Counted from the stretch's first letter, positions 1 through 10,600 are shown. The stretch is 64,000 nucleotides of DNA from Flavobacterium supellecticarium (GCF_004801375.1 NZ_SSNZ01000009.1:62001-126000), one strand, 5' to 3'. Notes: a model not told the origin generated them from the letters alone. A program made the numbers and translations.

Positions 1-414
1 CCGTATGAGCACGCTTTCGAACATTTGTATTGGCAGGCTGCCGGAAAAGATTATAAAACCGGTGAAAAATCGTATCTGATCAAAGAATTTGAAAAGAAAT
101 ATAAAAAATCCTTCCTGGCGCATATGGAAGAATTTAATACCATAAATCTGTGGCGTAAATTCAAACAACTGCCGGAAGCCGATCAAAAAAATGAAGCCTT
201 GATTCAGGCCATGCGGCATTACGATAAAACGGTGAACATTACCTGGGTGATGGGCCATTATAATGCAGCGGTAAAATATATCGAAAGTGTGCCCGGCACA
301 CAGGAAGCAACCGGAGGAAGTGATTGGAAAAAATATATGTTACCCAAATACCAAAGAAGGATATTTTTCCCGGAACTTTGGTCGGACGAAGAACTGGAAA
401 AATGGGGAGAATAA
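1..414 (+). CDS. kynA: Tryptophan 2,3-dioxygenase, C-terminal part (5' end outside window)
   Basis: The reading frame is open from base 1 and ends at the stop at 412-414, so only the last 137 codons are visible; the first in-frame start-like codon (TTG at 25) is internal. The C-terminus matches haem-dependent tryptophan 2,3-dioxygenase: a W-V-M-G-H-Y segment whose His fits the axial haem ligand, then the GTQEATGGS loop (family GTGGS, contacts the substrate amino group) and the closing FFPELW motif. The enzyme opens the indole ring of L-tryptophan to N-formylkynurenine in the kynurenine pathway. The following lipoprotein gene starts 27 bases downstream on the same strand. Family assignment is by motif memory; the active-site N-terminal half cannot be seen. 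Confidence 0.75.
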   Translation, partial: PYEHAFEHLYWQAAGKDYKTGEKSYLIKEFEKKYKKSFLAHMEEFNTINLWRKFKQLPEADQKNEALIQAMRHYDKTVNITWVMGHYNAAVKYIESVPGTQEATGGSDWKKYMLPKYQRRIFFPELWSDEELEKWGE

Positions 415-440
415 AAGAATAACCACTAAACCTACTTGAA

Positions 441-1670
441 TTGAAATATTTTGCCATCATATTAGTATTAACAACATTATTTGCCTGTAATAAAAAAGAA
501 GAAAAGGAAGTTAAAGCACCCGCGGTAAAAAAAGAAAAAATCCTGGTCGAATACGGATTTACGCTTAACGATTTTAAAGTGGTTAACGATACCGTGAAAT
601 CAGGCGATAGCTTCGGGAAGATTCTAGGGTCGCAAAACTTTGACGCTGCCCGGATTCATGAAATTAATGAAAAAATAAAAGACAGCTTTAATGTTCGCGA
701 TATCAGGATTGGCAAACCCTATACATTGTTACAAAACAAAACGGCACCACACGATCTGAAGGTGTTTATCTACCAGCCGGATCGGATGACCTATTATGTG
801 GTGGATCTTAGGGATTCGATTGTAGTTCATAAAAAACAACGACCGGTTACGATTAAAAGAAGAACGATTGCTGCGGCTATCGACGGATCGGTGTCGGAAA
901 CCTTAAAAAATGCAGGGGTATCCGCTGCACTTGCTCCGGAATTATCCCGTATTTATGCCTGGTCGATCGACTTCTTTAAAATTCAAAAAGGGGATAAATT
1001 TGCGGTGACGATTAACGAAAAGTATATTAGTGATACCATTTATGCCGGAATTGAAAGTATTGATGCTTCCTATTTCGAATACAAAGGCAAAAAAATATAC
1101 GCCTTTCCGTTTAAACAGGATCCGAATTCCAAAAGAGTTGATTATTTTGATGAGGAAGGAAAAGTGCTGAAAAATATGTTTTTAAAAGCACCGCTTAAAT
1201 TCGTAAACATTACTTCTAGATTTACCAAAAGCCGGTTCCATCCGGTTCAGTTAAAGTGGAAAGCCCATAACGGAACGGATTATGCTGCGCCAACTGGTAC
1301 CCCGATTATGACAACTGCGTCCGGAGTGGTAGAACGCACCGGATATACCGCAGGAAATGGTAACTTTGTAAAGGTAAAACACAATGGTACCTATGCTACG
1401 CAATACCTGCACATGTCCAAAATACTCGTTCGTCAGGGACAACGTGTACAACAGGGCGATGTGATCGGAAGAGTGGGAAGTACCGGACTGGCAACAGGAC
1501 CTCACGTGTGTTATCGTTTTTGGAAAAACGGTATTCAGGTGGATCCCTTACGCCAAAAACTTCCGAATTCGGAACCAATGAATGCAAAATACAAAGCGCG
1601 GTATATGGAGTATATCAAACCGCTTAAAAAAGAATTAGACAGTGTTTCAATTGCTAAGTTTGGAGAATAG
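441..1670 (+). CDS. M23-family peptidase-like lipoprotein
   Basis: A 409-residue protein with a lipoprotein signal (lipobox TLFAC, Cys16), so probably attached to a membrane facing the periplasm. The middle carries an opacity/LysM-like linker and the C-terminal third is a LytM/M23 domain: HNGTD supplies His276 and Asp280 of the HxxxD zinc motif, and TQYLHMS and GLATGPH follow. M23 enzymes cut peptide cross-links in peptidoglycan. The usual HxH is H-V-C here (His355, Cys357), so the third zinc ligand would be Cys. The start is a TTG; no nearby ATG is in frame before the signal peptide. The pgi start codon directly follows its stop, suggesting translational coupling. Function as a hydrolase or as a regulator of one remains open. 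Confidence 0.85.
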   Translation: MKYFAIILVLTTLFACNKKEEKEVKAPAVKKEKILVEYGFTLNDFKVVNDTVKSGDSFGKILGSQNFDAARIHEINEKIKDSFNVRDIRIGKPYTLLQNKTAPHDLKVFIYQPDRMTYYVVDLRDSIVVHKKQRPVTIKRRTIAAAIDGSVSETLKNAGVSAALAPELSRIYAWSIDFFKIQKGDKFAVTINEKYISDTIYAGIESIDASYFEYKGKKIYAFPFKQDPNSKRVDYFDEEGKVLKNMFLKAPLKFVNITSRFTKSRFHPVQLKWKAHNGTDYAAPTGTPIMTTASGVVERTGYTAGNGNFVKVKHNGTYATQYLHMSKILVRQGQRVQQGDVIGRVGSTGLATGPHVCYRFWKNGIQVDPLRQKLPNSEPMNAKYKARYMEYIKPLKKELDSVSIAKFGE

Positions 1671-3281
1671 ATGTTAGAGAATACAAATCCTACAGGAACC
1701 GTTGCCTGGCAAAAATTACGTGCGCATTTTAACGAAATGCAGTATGTGAAAATGCAGGATCTTTTTGCGGCCGATACACAACGGGCAGAAAAACTACACC
1801 TGCTTTGGAGCGACTTTTTGCTGGACTATTCCAAAAATCGCATTGAAAAAAAAACGCTGGACCTTTTTGCCGAACTCGCCGAAGAAATCGGACTAAAAGC
1901 AGCAATCGAACACTACTTTTCCGGAGATAAAATTAATCGTACCGAAGATCGAAGCGTACTTCATACGGCTTTGCGATCGAAGGAAACCGAAATACTTGTC
2001 GACGGTAAAAACATAATCCCGGAAATCGAAGCCGTTAAAATACACATCCGATCGTTTTCGGAGGCAGTGATCAGCGGAGCTAAAAAAGGCTATACCGGAA
2101 AAGATTTTACCGATATCGTAAATATCGGTATTGGTGGCTCGGATCTTGGGCCAAATATGGTAGTGGAAGCGCTGCAATTTTACAGTAATCATCTGAATGC
2201 ACATTTTATTTCAAATATCGATGGCGATCATGTGACTGAAAAATTAAAGCACCTCAATCCGGAAACCACACTGTTTATTATTGTTTCCAAAACCTTTACA
2301 ACTCAGGAGACTCTTACCAATGCTGAAACAATTAAAAAATGGTTTCTAAAAACAGCGCCTCAGGAAGCGGTTGCGGATCATTTTGTTGCGGTTTCGACAA
2401 ATTTGGAAAAGGTAGCCGAATTTGGAATTTCTGAAGACAATGTTTTCCCGATGTGGGATTGGGTTGGCGGACGGTTTTCATTGTGGAGTGCTGTCGGACT
2501 TTCGATTAGTCTGGCCATTGGGAATGCAAATTTCGAATCCCTTTTAAAAGGAGCCAATGAAATGGATACGCATTTCAGAACAGCGGCTTTCGATCGTAAT
2601 ATGCCGGCTATTCTGGCGTTTATCAGCATCTGGTACAATAACTTTTTTGAAGCCGAAACCGAAGCTATTATTCCCTATTCCGATTATCTGAAAAAACTCG
2701 TTCCGTATTTGCAACAGGCTTTTATGGAGAGTAATGGCAAGCAAGTGAGCCGTGACGGTTATCCGGTCAATTATCAGACCGGAACAATTGTATGGGGTGA
2801 ACCGGGAAGTAATTCACAGCATGCTTTTTTTCAATTGATTCATCAGGGTACCAAATTGATTCCAGCCGATTTTATCGGATTTAAGGAATCTTTACATGGG
2901 AATACGGAGCATCACGATAAATTGATGTCGAATTTCTTTGCGCAAACCGAAGCTTTGCTTAAAGGTAAAACCGAAGCGGAAGTCATTAGGGATACAAATG
3001 AAAATAACGATCTGGTTCCTTTTAAATTGTTCGACGGTAACCGACCTACAAATACGTTGCTTATTACTAAACTAACCCCGGAAACATTAGGAAGTCTGAT
3101 TGCGATGTACGAACACAAAATTTTTGTACAAGGTATCATTTGGAATATCTTTAGTTATGATCAGTTTGGCGTGGAATACGGTAAATCACTTGCCAATACG
3201 ATTTTAAAAGAAATTAACAATCACGAAGTCGGATTGCACGATAGTTCCACAGAATTCCTTTTACGGAATTATTTAAAATAA
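1671..3281 (+). CDS. pgi: Glucose-6-phosphate isomerase
   Basis: A 536-residue full-length phosphoglucose isomerase, which interconverts glucose 6-phosphate and fructose 6-phosphate in glycolysis and gluconeogenesis. The phosphate-binding stretch IGIGGSDLGP, the family signature around KTFTTQETLTNAET, the GGRFSLWS signature and the GSNSQHAFFQLIHQGT region with its catalytic residues are all present. The ATG directly follows the stop of the M23 gene, so the two genes are probably co-transcribed. A perfect 19-bp-arm hairpin ends the unit 13 bases after the stop. Upstream tryptophan catabolism and cell-wall genes show no obvious functional link. Confidence 0.97.
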   Translation: MLENTNPTGTVAWQKLRAHFNEMQYVKMQDLFAADTQRAEKLHLLWSDFLLDYSKNRIEKKTLDLFAELAEEIGLKAAIEHYFSGDKINRTEDRSVLHTALRSKETEILVDGKNIIPEIEAVKIHIRSFSEAVISGAKKGYTGKDFTDIVNIGIGGSDLGPNMVVEALQFYSNHLNAHFISNIDGDHVTEKLKHLNPETTLFIIVSKTFTTQETLTNAETIKKWFLKTAPQEAVADHFVAVSTNLEKVAEFGISEDNVFPMWDWVGGRFSLWSAVGLSISLAIGNANFESLLKGANEMDTHFRTAAFDRNMPAILAFISIWYNNFFEAETEAIIPYSDYLKKLVPYLQQAFMESNGKQVSRDGYPVNYQTGTIVWGEPGSNSQHAFFQLIHQGTKLIPADFIGFKESLHGNTEHHDKLMSNFFAQTEALLKGKTEAEVIRDTNENNDLVPFKLFDGNRPTNTLLITKLTPETLGSLIAMYEHKIFVQGIIWNIFSYDQFGVEYGKSLANTILKEINNHEVGLHDSSTEFLLRNYLK

Positions 3282-3294
3282 GAGACTTCTAAAA

Positions 3295-3336
3295 GATAAA
3301 AATGAAATTCTGCCATAGCAGAATTTCATTTTTATC
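3295..3336 (+). terminator. Hairpin terminator after pgi
   Basis: Perfect inverted repeat: 19-base arms at 3295-3313 and 3318-3336 with loop CATA. The 3' arm is T-rich, fitting an intrinsic terminator closing the dioxygenase-M23-pgi run. Confidence 0.75.
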
Positions 3337-3344
3337 TTTCAAGT

Positions 3345-3387
3345 AGCTGTTTTTTTAATTCATTATGGATTGAAATTAAAAACAGCT
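3345..3387. repeat. Inverted repeat upstream of the CPBP gene
   Basis: Arms of about 14-16 bases (3345-3360 and 3374-3387, AGCTG...T-rich and its complement CAGCT) with a 13-base loop lie between the pgi terminator and the CPBP gene. It could be a second terminator or a leader hairpin. The first arm has an unpaired extra T or two. Confidence 0.4.
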
Positions 3388-3407
3388 CGTTACTTCCCCA
3401 TTATTGG

Positions 3408-3998
3408 ATGTCTTTTAAATCATATTTTTTTCCTCTTGCATTAAAGACATACCATTTGTTTATACAGCAAAAGATAATAAGTATGAGCGCTTTTTTAAAT
3501 TTTAAGATTCTGAGAAGAATCTACCACTTTCACAACACATTGAGTAAAATAAGATTGTTTGTAACCGCTTTTTTTGTGCTGTATTTGCTAACGATCCTCC
3601 TTTCCGTTATAGGAAACTGTCTAAAGGAGGATGCTTTGACCATAGAATTTTTAGAAGGGAAAGATCCGGTTTGGATCTTTGTGCTGACAGTTATTCTGGC
3701 GCCTGTCGTTGAAACTCTTATTTTTCAGTATGGTATTATAGAACTTTGTCTGAAGGTTCGATCAAGGTACGCTAAAGAAATGGCATTAATTGTATCGGCA
3801 TTAGTATTTGGGATGGAGCATGGATACAATACAATTTATAGGGGTCTTGCTATCATTATGGGAGCGGCTCTGGCATTTTATTACCTGCTTTTTAAAAAAT
3901 ACACTACAGGATTTGCAGTAGCTGCAATTATGGTACTACACGCATTGTTGAATTTTGTTAGTTTTCTAATTAATAATGTCTTAGATGTCGAAGTATAA
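3408..3998 (+). CDS. CPBP-family (Abi/CAAX-like) intramembrane protein, degenerate active site
   Basis: A 196-residue membrane protein with four or more hydrophobic segments. It carries the pattern of CPBP intramembrane glutamic proteases: a first motif ETLIFQ near residue 100 where the family has EExxxR, then FGMEH (FxxxH), then HALLN (HxxxN) near the C-terminus. The second Glu and the Arg of motif 1 are Thr and Gln, so peptidase activity is doubtful. Known family roles include prenyl-protein processing, bacteriocin self-immunity and membrane-protein cleavage; none can be assigned here. A second ATG at 3483, at the start of the MSAFLNF segment and nearer to the first membrane helix, may be the true start. 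The gene stands alone. Confidence 0.7.
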   Translation: MSFKSYFFPLALKTYHLFIQQKIISMSAFLNFKILRRIYHFHNTLSKIRLFVTAFFVLYLLTILLSVIGNCLKEDALTIEFLEGKDPVWIFVLTVILAPVVETLIFQYGIIELCLKVRSRYAKEMALIVSALVFGMEHGYNTIYRGLAIIMGAALAFYYLLFKKYTTGFAVAAIMVLHALLNFVSFLINNVLDVEV

Positions 3999-4243
3999 AA
4001 GATAATAGTCTTTATAAATCGCTTTTTTAGTGTTGATAAAATAACAATTATTGCTTTTTCGGGCTTAAAATTTTATAGTATCTATTCTTTAAGTTAAATA
4101 ATGGTTAAAAAATAAATATTTCTCTTTCATGGGGTGAAAATGTGATAATTATATAAATTATTAACGTTTGTTAACATTAAATTAACACAGTGTGAAAATA
4201 AATGACCAAACTTTGCAGTAAAATTTTAAAACACAACTACAAG

Positions 4244-6946
4244 ATGAAAAATTTGAAGACTTGGTTATTGTTAACACTAGTTTCACTGGTGTCTACAGTA
4301 GCTTTTTCGCAAACTAAAATTACAGGTACTGTTACCGATGGCGAACTGAAAGGATCGCTTCCGGGTGCCAGTGTTATTGTGAAAGGGACCAACGAAGGAG
4401 TGACTACCGATTTCGATGGTAAATTTACATTGACTACCAATGCTAAATCCGGTGAATTAATTATCTCTTTTATCGGGTATGCCGCAAAAACCATTGCTTT
4501 TAAAGGTGAAGCCGGAAAAACTATTGTAATCGGAAATGTAGAATTACAATCGGATTCCAATACGTTAGAGGATATTGTAGTAGTAGGAAAAGGGGTAATC
4601 GACTTAGCAAAAGACAGAAGAACGCCTATTGCTGTTTCGACGATCAAGGCTTCTGAAATTCAGGCAAAAGTTGGCTCAGCCGATATTACACAAACTTTAG
4701 TAAACACTCCTTCCGTTTACGTCGCCGGTCAGGCAGGTGGATTTGGAGATTCCAGAGTGAATGTTCGTGGTTTTGCACAGGATAATACCGCTTTCTTATT
4801 AAACGGTCAGCCAATTAATGGTATGGAAGATGGTAAAGTATACTGGTCTAACTGGTCCGGAATGTCAGATATCGCTAATGGAATCCAGATTCAAAGAGGT
4901 TTGGGATCCTCTAAATTAGCGATCTCTTCAGTTGGAGGTACCGTTAACTTTATTACAAAAGCAACCGATAAAAGACAAGGTGGATTTGCTTCTTTCGGAT
5001 TAGCAAATAACGATTATTTTAAATCTACTATCGGATATAATACCGGTATGAATGCCAAAGGATGGGGTATGAGCGTTATGTTCTCTCATTGGCAGGGAGA
5101 TGGGTATAACTACGGAACAAAAGGTGAAGGACAAAGTTATTTTATCTCCGTAGGATATCAGCCAAACAGCAAACACAATTTTAACTTCTTACTGACTGGT
5201 GCGCCACAGGAGCACGATCAGAACTTTACCAAAACAATCAAAACGTATTTGGATAAAGGAAGAAGATTTAACGATAACTGGGGAACTCTAAACGGAAAAT
5301 ACCTGTCGGAAAGAACCAATTTCTATCACAAACCGGTCGCTAACTTTAACTGGGATTTTAACATCAGTGATAAAACACAATTATCAACTGTATTATATGC
5401 TTCATGGGGACGTGGAGGAGGAACGGGTAACTACGGTAAAAGTAGTGCTAAGTTAAGAACTCCGGATGGTCAGATCGATTTCGATGGAATCTATGCTTTC
5501 AACAAGACTGCTGCAAACGGTGATGGTAATCCAAACAACAATTACATTATCCGTTCTTCTATGAACAACCACTCTTGGTATGGATTGGTGTCGAACCTTA
5601 AAACAGAGTTAACGAAAAACTTAAACTTAAATGTTGGTTTGGATTTAAGAACGTATAACGGTACGCACTACAGACAGGTTTCGAATTTCTTAGGATTAAA
5701 CAGCTGGACAGAATCAAGATCGTTACGCGATAATACACACCAAACGGTTACGGCACCGGTATTCAATACGGTAACGGATCAGATGGGAACGAATCCATGG
5801 ACATCGATGTTTAGTACGATGGCGGAAAACCAGAGGATCGATTACGATTACAGCGAAACAATTACATACGGCGGTGTATTCGGTCAGTTAGAATATTCAG
5901 ACGATAAAGTATCGGCTTTCTTCCAGGGAGCAGCCTCAAACCAGTCACACTCACGTGAAGATCGTTACGATTATTTACCGGAATTTCAAAAATCCGAAAA
6001 AGTTAACAACTGGGGGTATAACGTAAAAGCCGGAGGTAGTTATAACATCACCGAAAACAATTCAATTTACGTGAATGCCGGATACTATTCCAGACAGCCA
6101 TACCACGATAATGTTTACTTAAACTTTACGAATGCGGTAAATCCATTGTCGTCTAATGAGAAAATATTAGGTTTGGAAGCAGGTTATAGCTTTAAATCGA
6201 AATTCTTAAGCGCGAATCTTAATGCCTACAGAACAACCTGGAAAGACAGAGTTACAACAACATCTAGTACCACAACTGCCGACGGTGTTATCGGAACTAC
6301 ACCGGTAGCTGCAGGAAGCTTGATCTATAAAACTAATCAGGGTGTTGAACAAGTACACACCGGATTGGAATTAGACCTTATCGCAAAACCATTCCGTCAA
6401 TTGGAAATCAAAGGATTTGCATCGGTTGGAAACTGGAAATATAAAGGCGAAGTGGTAACGACTCAAAGAGATGAGAGCTTAAACACTTTGGATGAGAAAA
6501 GAGAAGATGTAGACGGAGGTAAAGTGGGTGACGCTGCGCAGACTACTTTTGGTGCCGGATTCAAATACGAAATCGTAGAGCGTTTATCTTTCGATGCTGA
6601 CTGGAGAAACTATTCCAAATTATATGCAAACGTAGGTGCTGTAAAAGATAACCTGGAATTGCCATCCTATAATCTGGTTGATGCCGGATTCTCATACAAA
6701 ATGTTGGTTGGAAAAGATAAAAAGAACTCGGTTCAGTTCCGTATCAATGTGAACAACCTGTTTAACGAAATTTACTTATCGGAGTTAACCAGTAATATCA
6801 AAACTACAGCTAACGTAAACAATACTAATCCTGCTCAGGGGACATATCAGTCTACCGGAAGAGTATATAAAGGTATTGCAGATGGTAACCAAGGGTATTT
6901 CGGATTTGGAAGAACCTGGAACGTATCGTTACGCTATAACTTTTAA
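4244..6946 (+). CDS. TonB-dependent receptor with carboxypeptidase-D-like N-terminus
   Basis: A 900-residue outer-membrane receptor for energy-dependent import. The start chosen at 4244 gives a clean signal peptide (MKNLKTWLLLTLVSLVSTVA, cleavage after FSQ); an upstream in-frame ATG at 4202 adds 14 implausible residues. Residues about 24-115 form a carboxypeptidase-D regulatory-like domain (GTVTD, PGASV, DGKFTL). The plug follows (RVNVRGF, YWSNWSGMSDIANGIQIQRG), then the 22-strand barrel, ending in the aromatic terminal strand SLRYNF. No SusD-like partner lies next to it, so this is not an evident SusCD sugar uptake pair; the substrate is unknown. An AAACTTTG element at 4208 weakly resembles a -7 box. 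The gene is monocistronic, closed by the hairpin at 6968. Confidence 0.92.
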   Translation: MKNLKTWLLLTLVSLVSTVAFSQTKITGTVTDGELKGSLPGASVIVKGTNEGVTTDFDGKFTLTTNAKSGELIISFIGYAAKTIAFKGEAGKTIVIGNVELQSDSNTLEDIVVVGKGVIDLAKDRRTPIAVSTIKASEIQAKVGSADITQTLVNTPSVYVAGQAGGFGDSRVNVRGFAQDNTAFLLNGQPINGMEDGKVYWSNWSGMSDIANGIQIQRGLGSSKLAISSVGGTVNFITKATDKRQGGFASFGLANNDYFKSTIGYNTGMNAKGWGMSVMFSHWQGDGYNYGTKGEGQSYFISVGYQPNSKHNFNFLLTGAPQEHDQNFTKTIKTYLDKGRRFNDNWGTLNGKYLSERTNFYHKPVANFNWDFNISDKTQLSTVLYASWGRGGGTGNYGKSSAKLRTPDGQIDFDGIYAFNKTAANGDGNPNNNYIIRSSMNNHSWYGLVSNLKTELTKNLNLNVGLDLRTYNGTHYRQVSNFLGLNSWTESRSLRDNTHQTVTAPVFNTVTDQMGTNPWTSMFSTMAENQRIDYDYSETITYGGVFGQLEYSDDKVSAFFQGAASNQSHSREDRYDYLPEFQKSEKVNNWGYNVKAGGSYNITENNSIYVNAGYYSRQPYHDNVYLNFTNAVNPLSSNEKILGLEAGYSFKSKFLSANLNAYRTTWKDRVTTTSSTTTADGVIGTTPVAAGSLIYKTNQGVEQVHTGLELDLIAKPFRQLEIKGFASVGNWKYKGEVVTTQRDESLNTLDEKREDVDGGKVGDAAQTTFGAGFKYEIVERLSFDADWRNYSKLYANVGAVKDNLELPSYNLVDAGFSYKMLVGKDKKNSVQFRINVNNLFNEIYLSELTSNIKTTANVNNTNPAQGTYQSTGRVYKGIADGNQGYFGFGRTWNVSLRYNF

Positions 6947-6967
6947 TTAATTATCCGTTATAATAAG

Positions 6968-7002
6968 AAAACCTCCCGATCTATTGATTGGGAGGTTTTT
7001 TT
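6968..7002. terminator. Bidirectional terminator between TonB receptor and DsbA-like gene
   Basis: Arms AAAACCTCCC (6968-6977) and GGGAGGTTTT (6990-6999) with a 12-base loop and T-runs on either strand, placed between convergent genes. Confidence 0.8.
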
Positions 7003-7025
7003 ATGCTTTTTTTATTGGTGTCTAA

Positions 7026-7679
7026 TTACGATCCGGACGATGGATTCATTTCCTGAAAAACGCCATTTAAGGTCGCTAAAAAATGATCGACAGGTTGAGC
7101 ACCCTTAACCGCGTATTTGTTGTTTAAAACGAAGAAAGGAACCGAATTAATGCCATATTGATATGCCAGTTGCTGATCGGCTTTTACTTCCTCGGCAAAT
7201 AAATCATTTTCATATACCGCGCGGATGTCGGCTTCCGATAATCCATAGCTTGCTCCAATCGTAATTAGCGTAGGGATGTCATCAATATTTTTGCCTTCGG
7301 TAAAGTAGGCACGGAATAAAGCATCTTCAATTTCATTCTGTACGCCTTTGGTTTTGGCCAATGCTGATAATTGATGTGCTTTCATACTATTGGCCGGAAC
7401 AGCTTTTTCAAAATGAAAATCCAATCCAACTTCTCGGGCGATTTCGGTAGCATTCTCGTGCATTTCTTCCGATTCTGCCAAACTAATGCCTTTACGGTTG
7501 GCCATGCTTTGCGCCGCCGATATCGTGGTGTCGGTCACCGCTTCCGGATCCAGCTGAAATGCACGCCAGCTTACTTCCACCTGGTCGCGGTGTTCAAATT
7601 GTGCTAAGGCTTTTTCGAATTTGGTTTTTCCTATATAACAAAACGGACAACGAATGTCACTCCATATTTCTATTTTCAT
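7026..7679 (-). CDS. DsbA-family thiol oxidoreductase (FrnE-like)
   Basis: A 217-residue protein without a signal peptide, so probably cytoplasmic. It starts MKIEIWSDIRCPFCYIGK, with a CxxC redox pair (Cys11, Cys14) typical of the DsbA/FrnE/2-hydroxychromene-2-carboxylate isomerase superfamily. A helical insertion follows, then the cis-Pro segment INSVPFFVLN and the closing GAQPVD motif. Members catalyse disulfide exchange; FrnE-type proteins are linked to oxidative stress protection. The start codon is 7 bases after the mfd stop, so it is probably translated from the mfd transcript. Confidence 0.88.
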   Translation of the reverse strand: MKIEIWSDIRCPFCYIGKTKFEKALAQFEHRDQVEVSWRAFQLDPEAVTDTTISAAQSMANRKGISLAESEEMHENATEIAREVGLDFHFEKAVPANSMKAHQLSALAKTKGVQNEIEDALFRAYFTEGKNIDDIPTLITIGASYGLSEADIRAVYENDLFAEEVKADQQLAYQYGINSVPFFVLNNKYAVKGAQPVDHFLATLNGVFQEMNPSSGS

Positions 7680-7686
7680 AGCTCTT

Positions 7687-10600
7687 TTAATTTTGATGCA
7701 TCATTTCCATTAACTCCAAAGCCCGTTTTATCGATTTTACATTTTCGAATGTCAGTAACAGGCGAAGACCATTTTTGGTTTCTTTTTCTTTCATCTTACA
7801 TAAGTTACCCTGTTGTTGGACAAAACGGAGTACTTTATGAAAGCGGTTCGATTGGTAAAAATCCGATTGCTGATCGGCTACAAAATAACCCACCATCTTA
7901 CCTTGTTTTAATACCAGTTTTTCAATACCAATACTCGTTGCGATCCACTTAATGCGGATGCTGTTTAGTAAGGCTACGGCCTGTCTTGGTAAGGGTCCGA
8001 AACGGTCGATTAGTTTTTGTTCGTAGGCCTGTAAATCGGCGTCCGTTTTGATAATACTCAGCTCGTTATACAAATTCAGACGTTCCGAAATATTGTTGAT
8101 GTATTCGTCCGGGAATAAAAGCTCAAAATCGGTGTCGATCTGAATGTCTTTTACATATTCCTTGGTTTCGATATCGTTGTCTTCCGGATATAAATCCTTG
8201 AATTCATTTTCTTTTAGTTCCTCGATCGCCTCGTTCATGATCTTCTGATAGGTGTCAAAACCGATCTCGTTGATAAACCCGCTTTGTTCACCACCTAATA
8301 AATCACCGGCACCACGAATTTCAAGGTCTTTCATCGCGATGTTAAAACCACTTCCCAGTTCGCTAAATTGTTCCAGCGCCTGGATACGTTTGCGGGCTTC
8401 TTCTGTCATTGCCGAATACGGCGGACAGATAAAGTAACAAAACGCTTTTTTATTGCTTCGCCCTACACGACCACGCATCTGGTGTAGATCCGATAGTCCG
8501 AAATTATTGGCATTATTGATAAAAATCGTATTCGCATTCGGAACGTCCAATCCGCTTTCGATGATGGTGGTAGCGACCAATACGTCAAATTCACCATCCA
8601 TAAAAGCAAGCATCAGTTCTTCGAGTTTTTTTCCGTCCATCTGACCGTGACCTACGCCAACTCTGGCACCGGGAACAAGTCGCTGAATCATTCCGGCTAC
8701 TTCCTTGATATTTTCGATTCGGTTGTTGATAAAATAAACCTGACCGCCACGTTCGATTTCATACGAAACCGCATCACGGATCACTTCTTCGTTAAAGCCA
8801 ACCACATGGGTTTCGATTGGATAACGATTGGGTGGTGGCGTGGTGATAACCGATAAGTCTCGTGCCGCCATTAACGAAAATTGTAAAGTCCGCGGAATGG
8901 GTGTTGCTGTTAAGGTAAGCGTATCAACATTCTGGGCGATTGTTTTGAGTTTGTCTTTTACCGCTACGCCGAATTTTTGTTCTTCGTCGATAATTAATAA
9001 ACCAAGGTTTTTAAAGACTACATTTTTATTCACCAACTGATGGGTTCCGATAATAATGTCCAGTTTACCGCCTTCGAGTTCTTTCAGGATCTCGGTTTTT
9101 TGTTTGGCAGTACGGAATCGGTTGATATAATTCACATTTACCGGCATGTCTTTTAACCGGTCGCGGAAGGTTTTATAATGCTGAAAGGCCAAAATGGTTG
9201 TCGGCACCAGAATCGCAACCTGCTTACCGTTGTCTACGGCTTTAAAGGCCGCGCGGATCGCAACTTCCGTTTTTCCGAAACCTACGTCGCCACAAACCAA
9301 TCGGTCCATCGGACGGTCATTTTCCATATCGGCTTTTACATCCTGAGTGGCTTTCAACTGATCCGGCGTGTCTTCATAAATAAAAGAACTTTCCAGTTCG
9401 GCTTGTAAATAGCTATCGGGTGCAAAAGCAAAGCCTTTATCCAGCCGGCGTTTGGCGTATAGTTGGATTAGGTTAAATGCAATATGCTTAACCCGGGCTT
9501 TTGTTTTTTGTTTTAAGGTTTTCCAGGCGCTCGATCCCAATTTGTATATTTTGGGTGGCGCGCCGTCTTTTCCGTTGTATTTCGAAATCTTATGTAGGGA
9601 GTGAATGCTTACATACACAATGTCGTTATCGGCATACACCAGTTTAATGGCTTCCTGCGTTTTGCCTTCGACCTGTATTTTTTGTAGACCGCCAAATTTA
9701 CCAATACCGTGGTCAATATGGGTCACATAATCGCCAACAGATAAAGTGGTCAGTTCTTTTAGGGTGATCGTCTGTTTTTTCGAATAACCGTTTTTTAGGT
9801 TAAATTTATGGTACCGCTCGAAAATCTGGTGATCGGTATAACAGGCAATACGGTTTTCGTCGTCGATAAATCCCTGGTATAAAGGAGAGACGATTGTTTT
9901 ATATTGTTTGCGGATGTCTTCATGATTCGTTTCGTCCAGCGATTCGAAAATGTCATGAAAACGCTTCGCCTGACCTTCGTTGGAGCAGAACAGGTAGTTT
10001 TTATAACCGTTGAAATGGTTGTCGTTCAGGTTGTTTAATAATAAATCAAACTGTTTGTTAAACGACGGTTGCGGTTGTATATGGAATTCGACGGTTTTCT
10101 GAGTTCGGTAGATCGGTTTCGAAGCCAGTTCCACTATAGTGAAATCCAATGATCTTTTTACAAAGGATTGCTGGTTTAGGAACATGTTTTCGGGCGATAC
10201 ATGCTGAATTTCGGATGATAATTTCTGAAAGGCTTCGTTGGCTTTTTCGAATAATTTGTCCAGTCGGTTTAATAATAAATCGGTGTTCTGGATAAAAATT
10301 ACCGTTTGCGGACTTATATAGTCCAGAAAACTTTCGCGATTTTCTTTTAAAAATTTATTCTCGACATTTGGAATGATCGTGATCTTTTTTTGTTTTTCGA
10401 CCGATAACTGGGTTTCCACATCAAACGTACGGATACTATCGACTTCATTTCCGAAAAACTCGATCCGGTATGGATTGTCATTGGAAAATGAGAAAACATC
10501 AACAATACCACCGCGAACCGAAAATTCGCCGGGTTCCGATACGAAATCCACCCGTTTGAAATTGTATTCGAAAAGTACCTCGTTGATAAAATCGATCGAG

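Noticed and set aside
4208..4215. AAACTTTG as the TonB receptor -7 box
   Set aside because: The first base differs from TAnnTTTG and no TTG lies at the right distance, so it is not listed as a promoter.
4237..4647. 136-codon minus-strand frame opposite the TonB receptor N-terminus
   Set aside because: Antisense to the signal peptide and carboxypeptidase-like domain of a real receptor; composition typical of a shadow frame.
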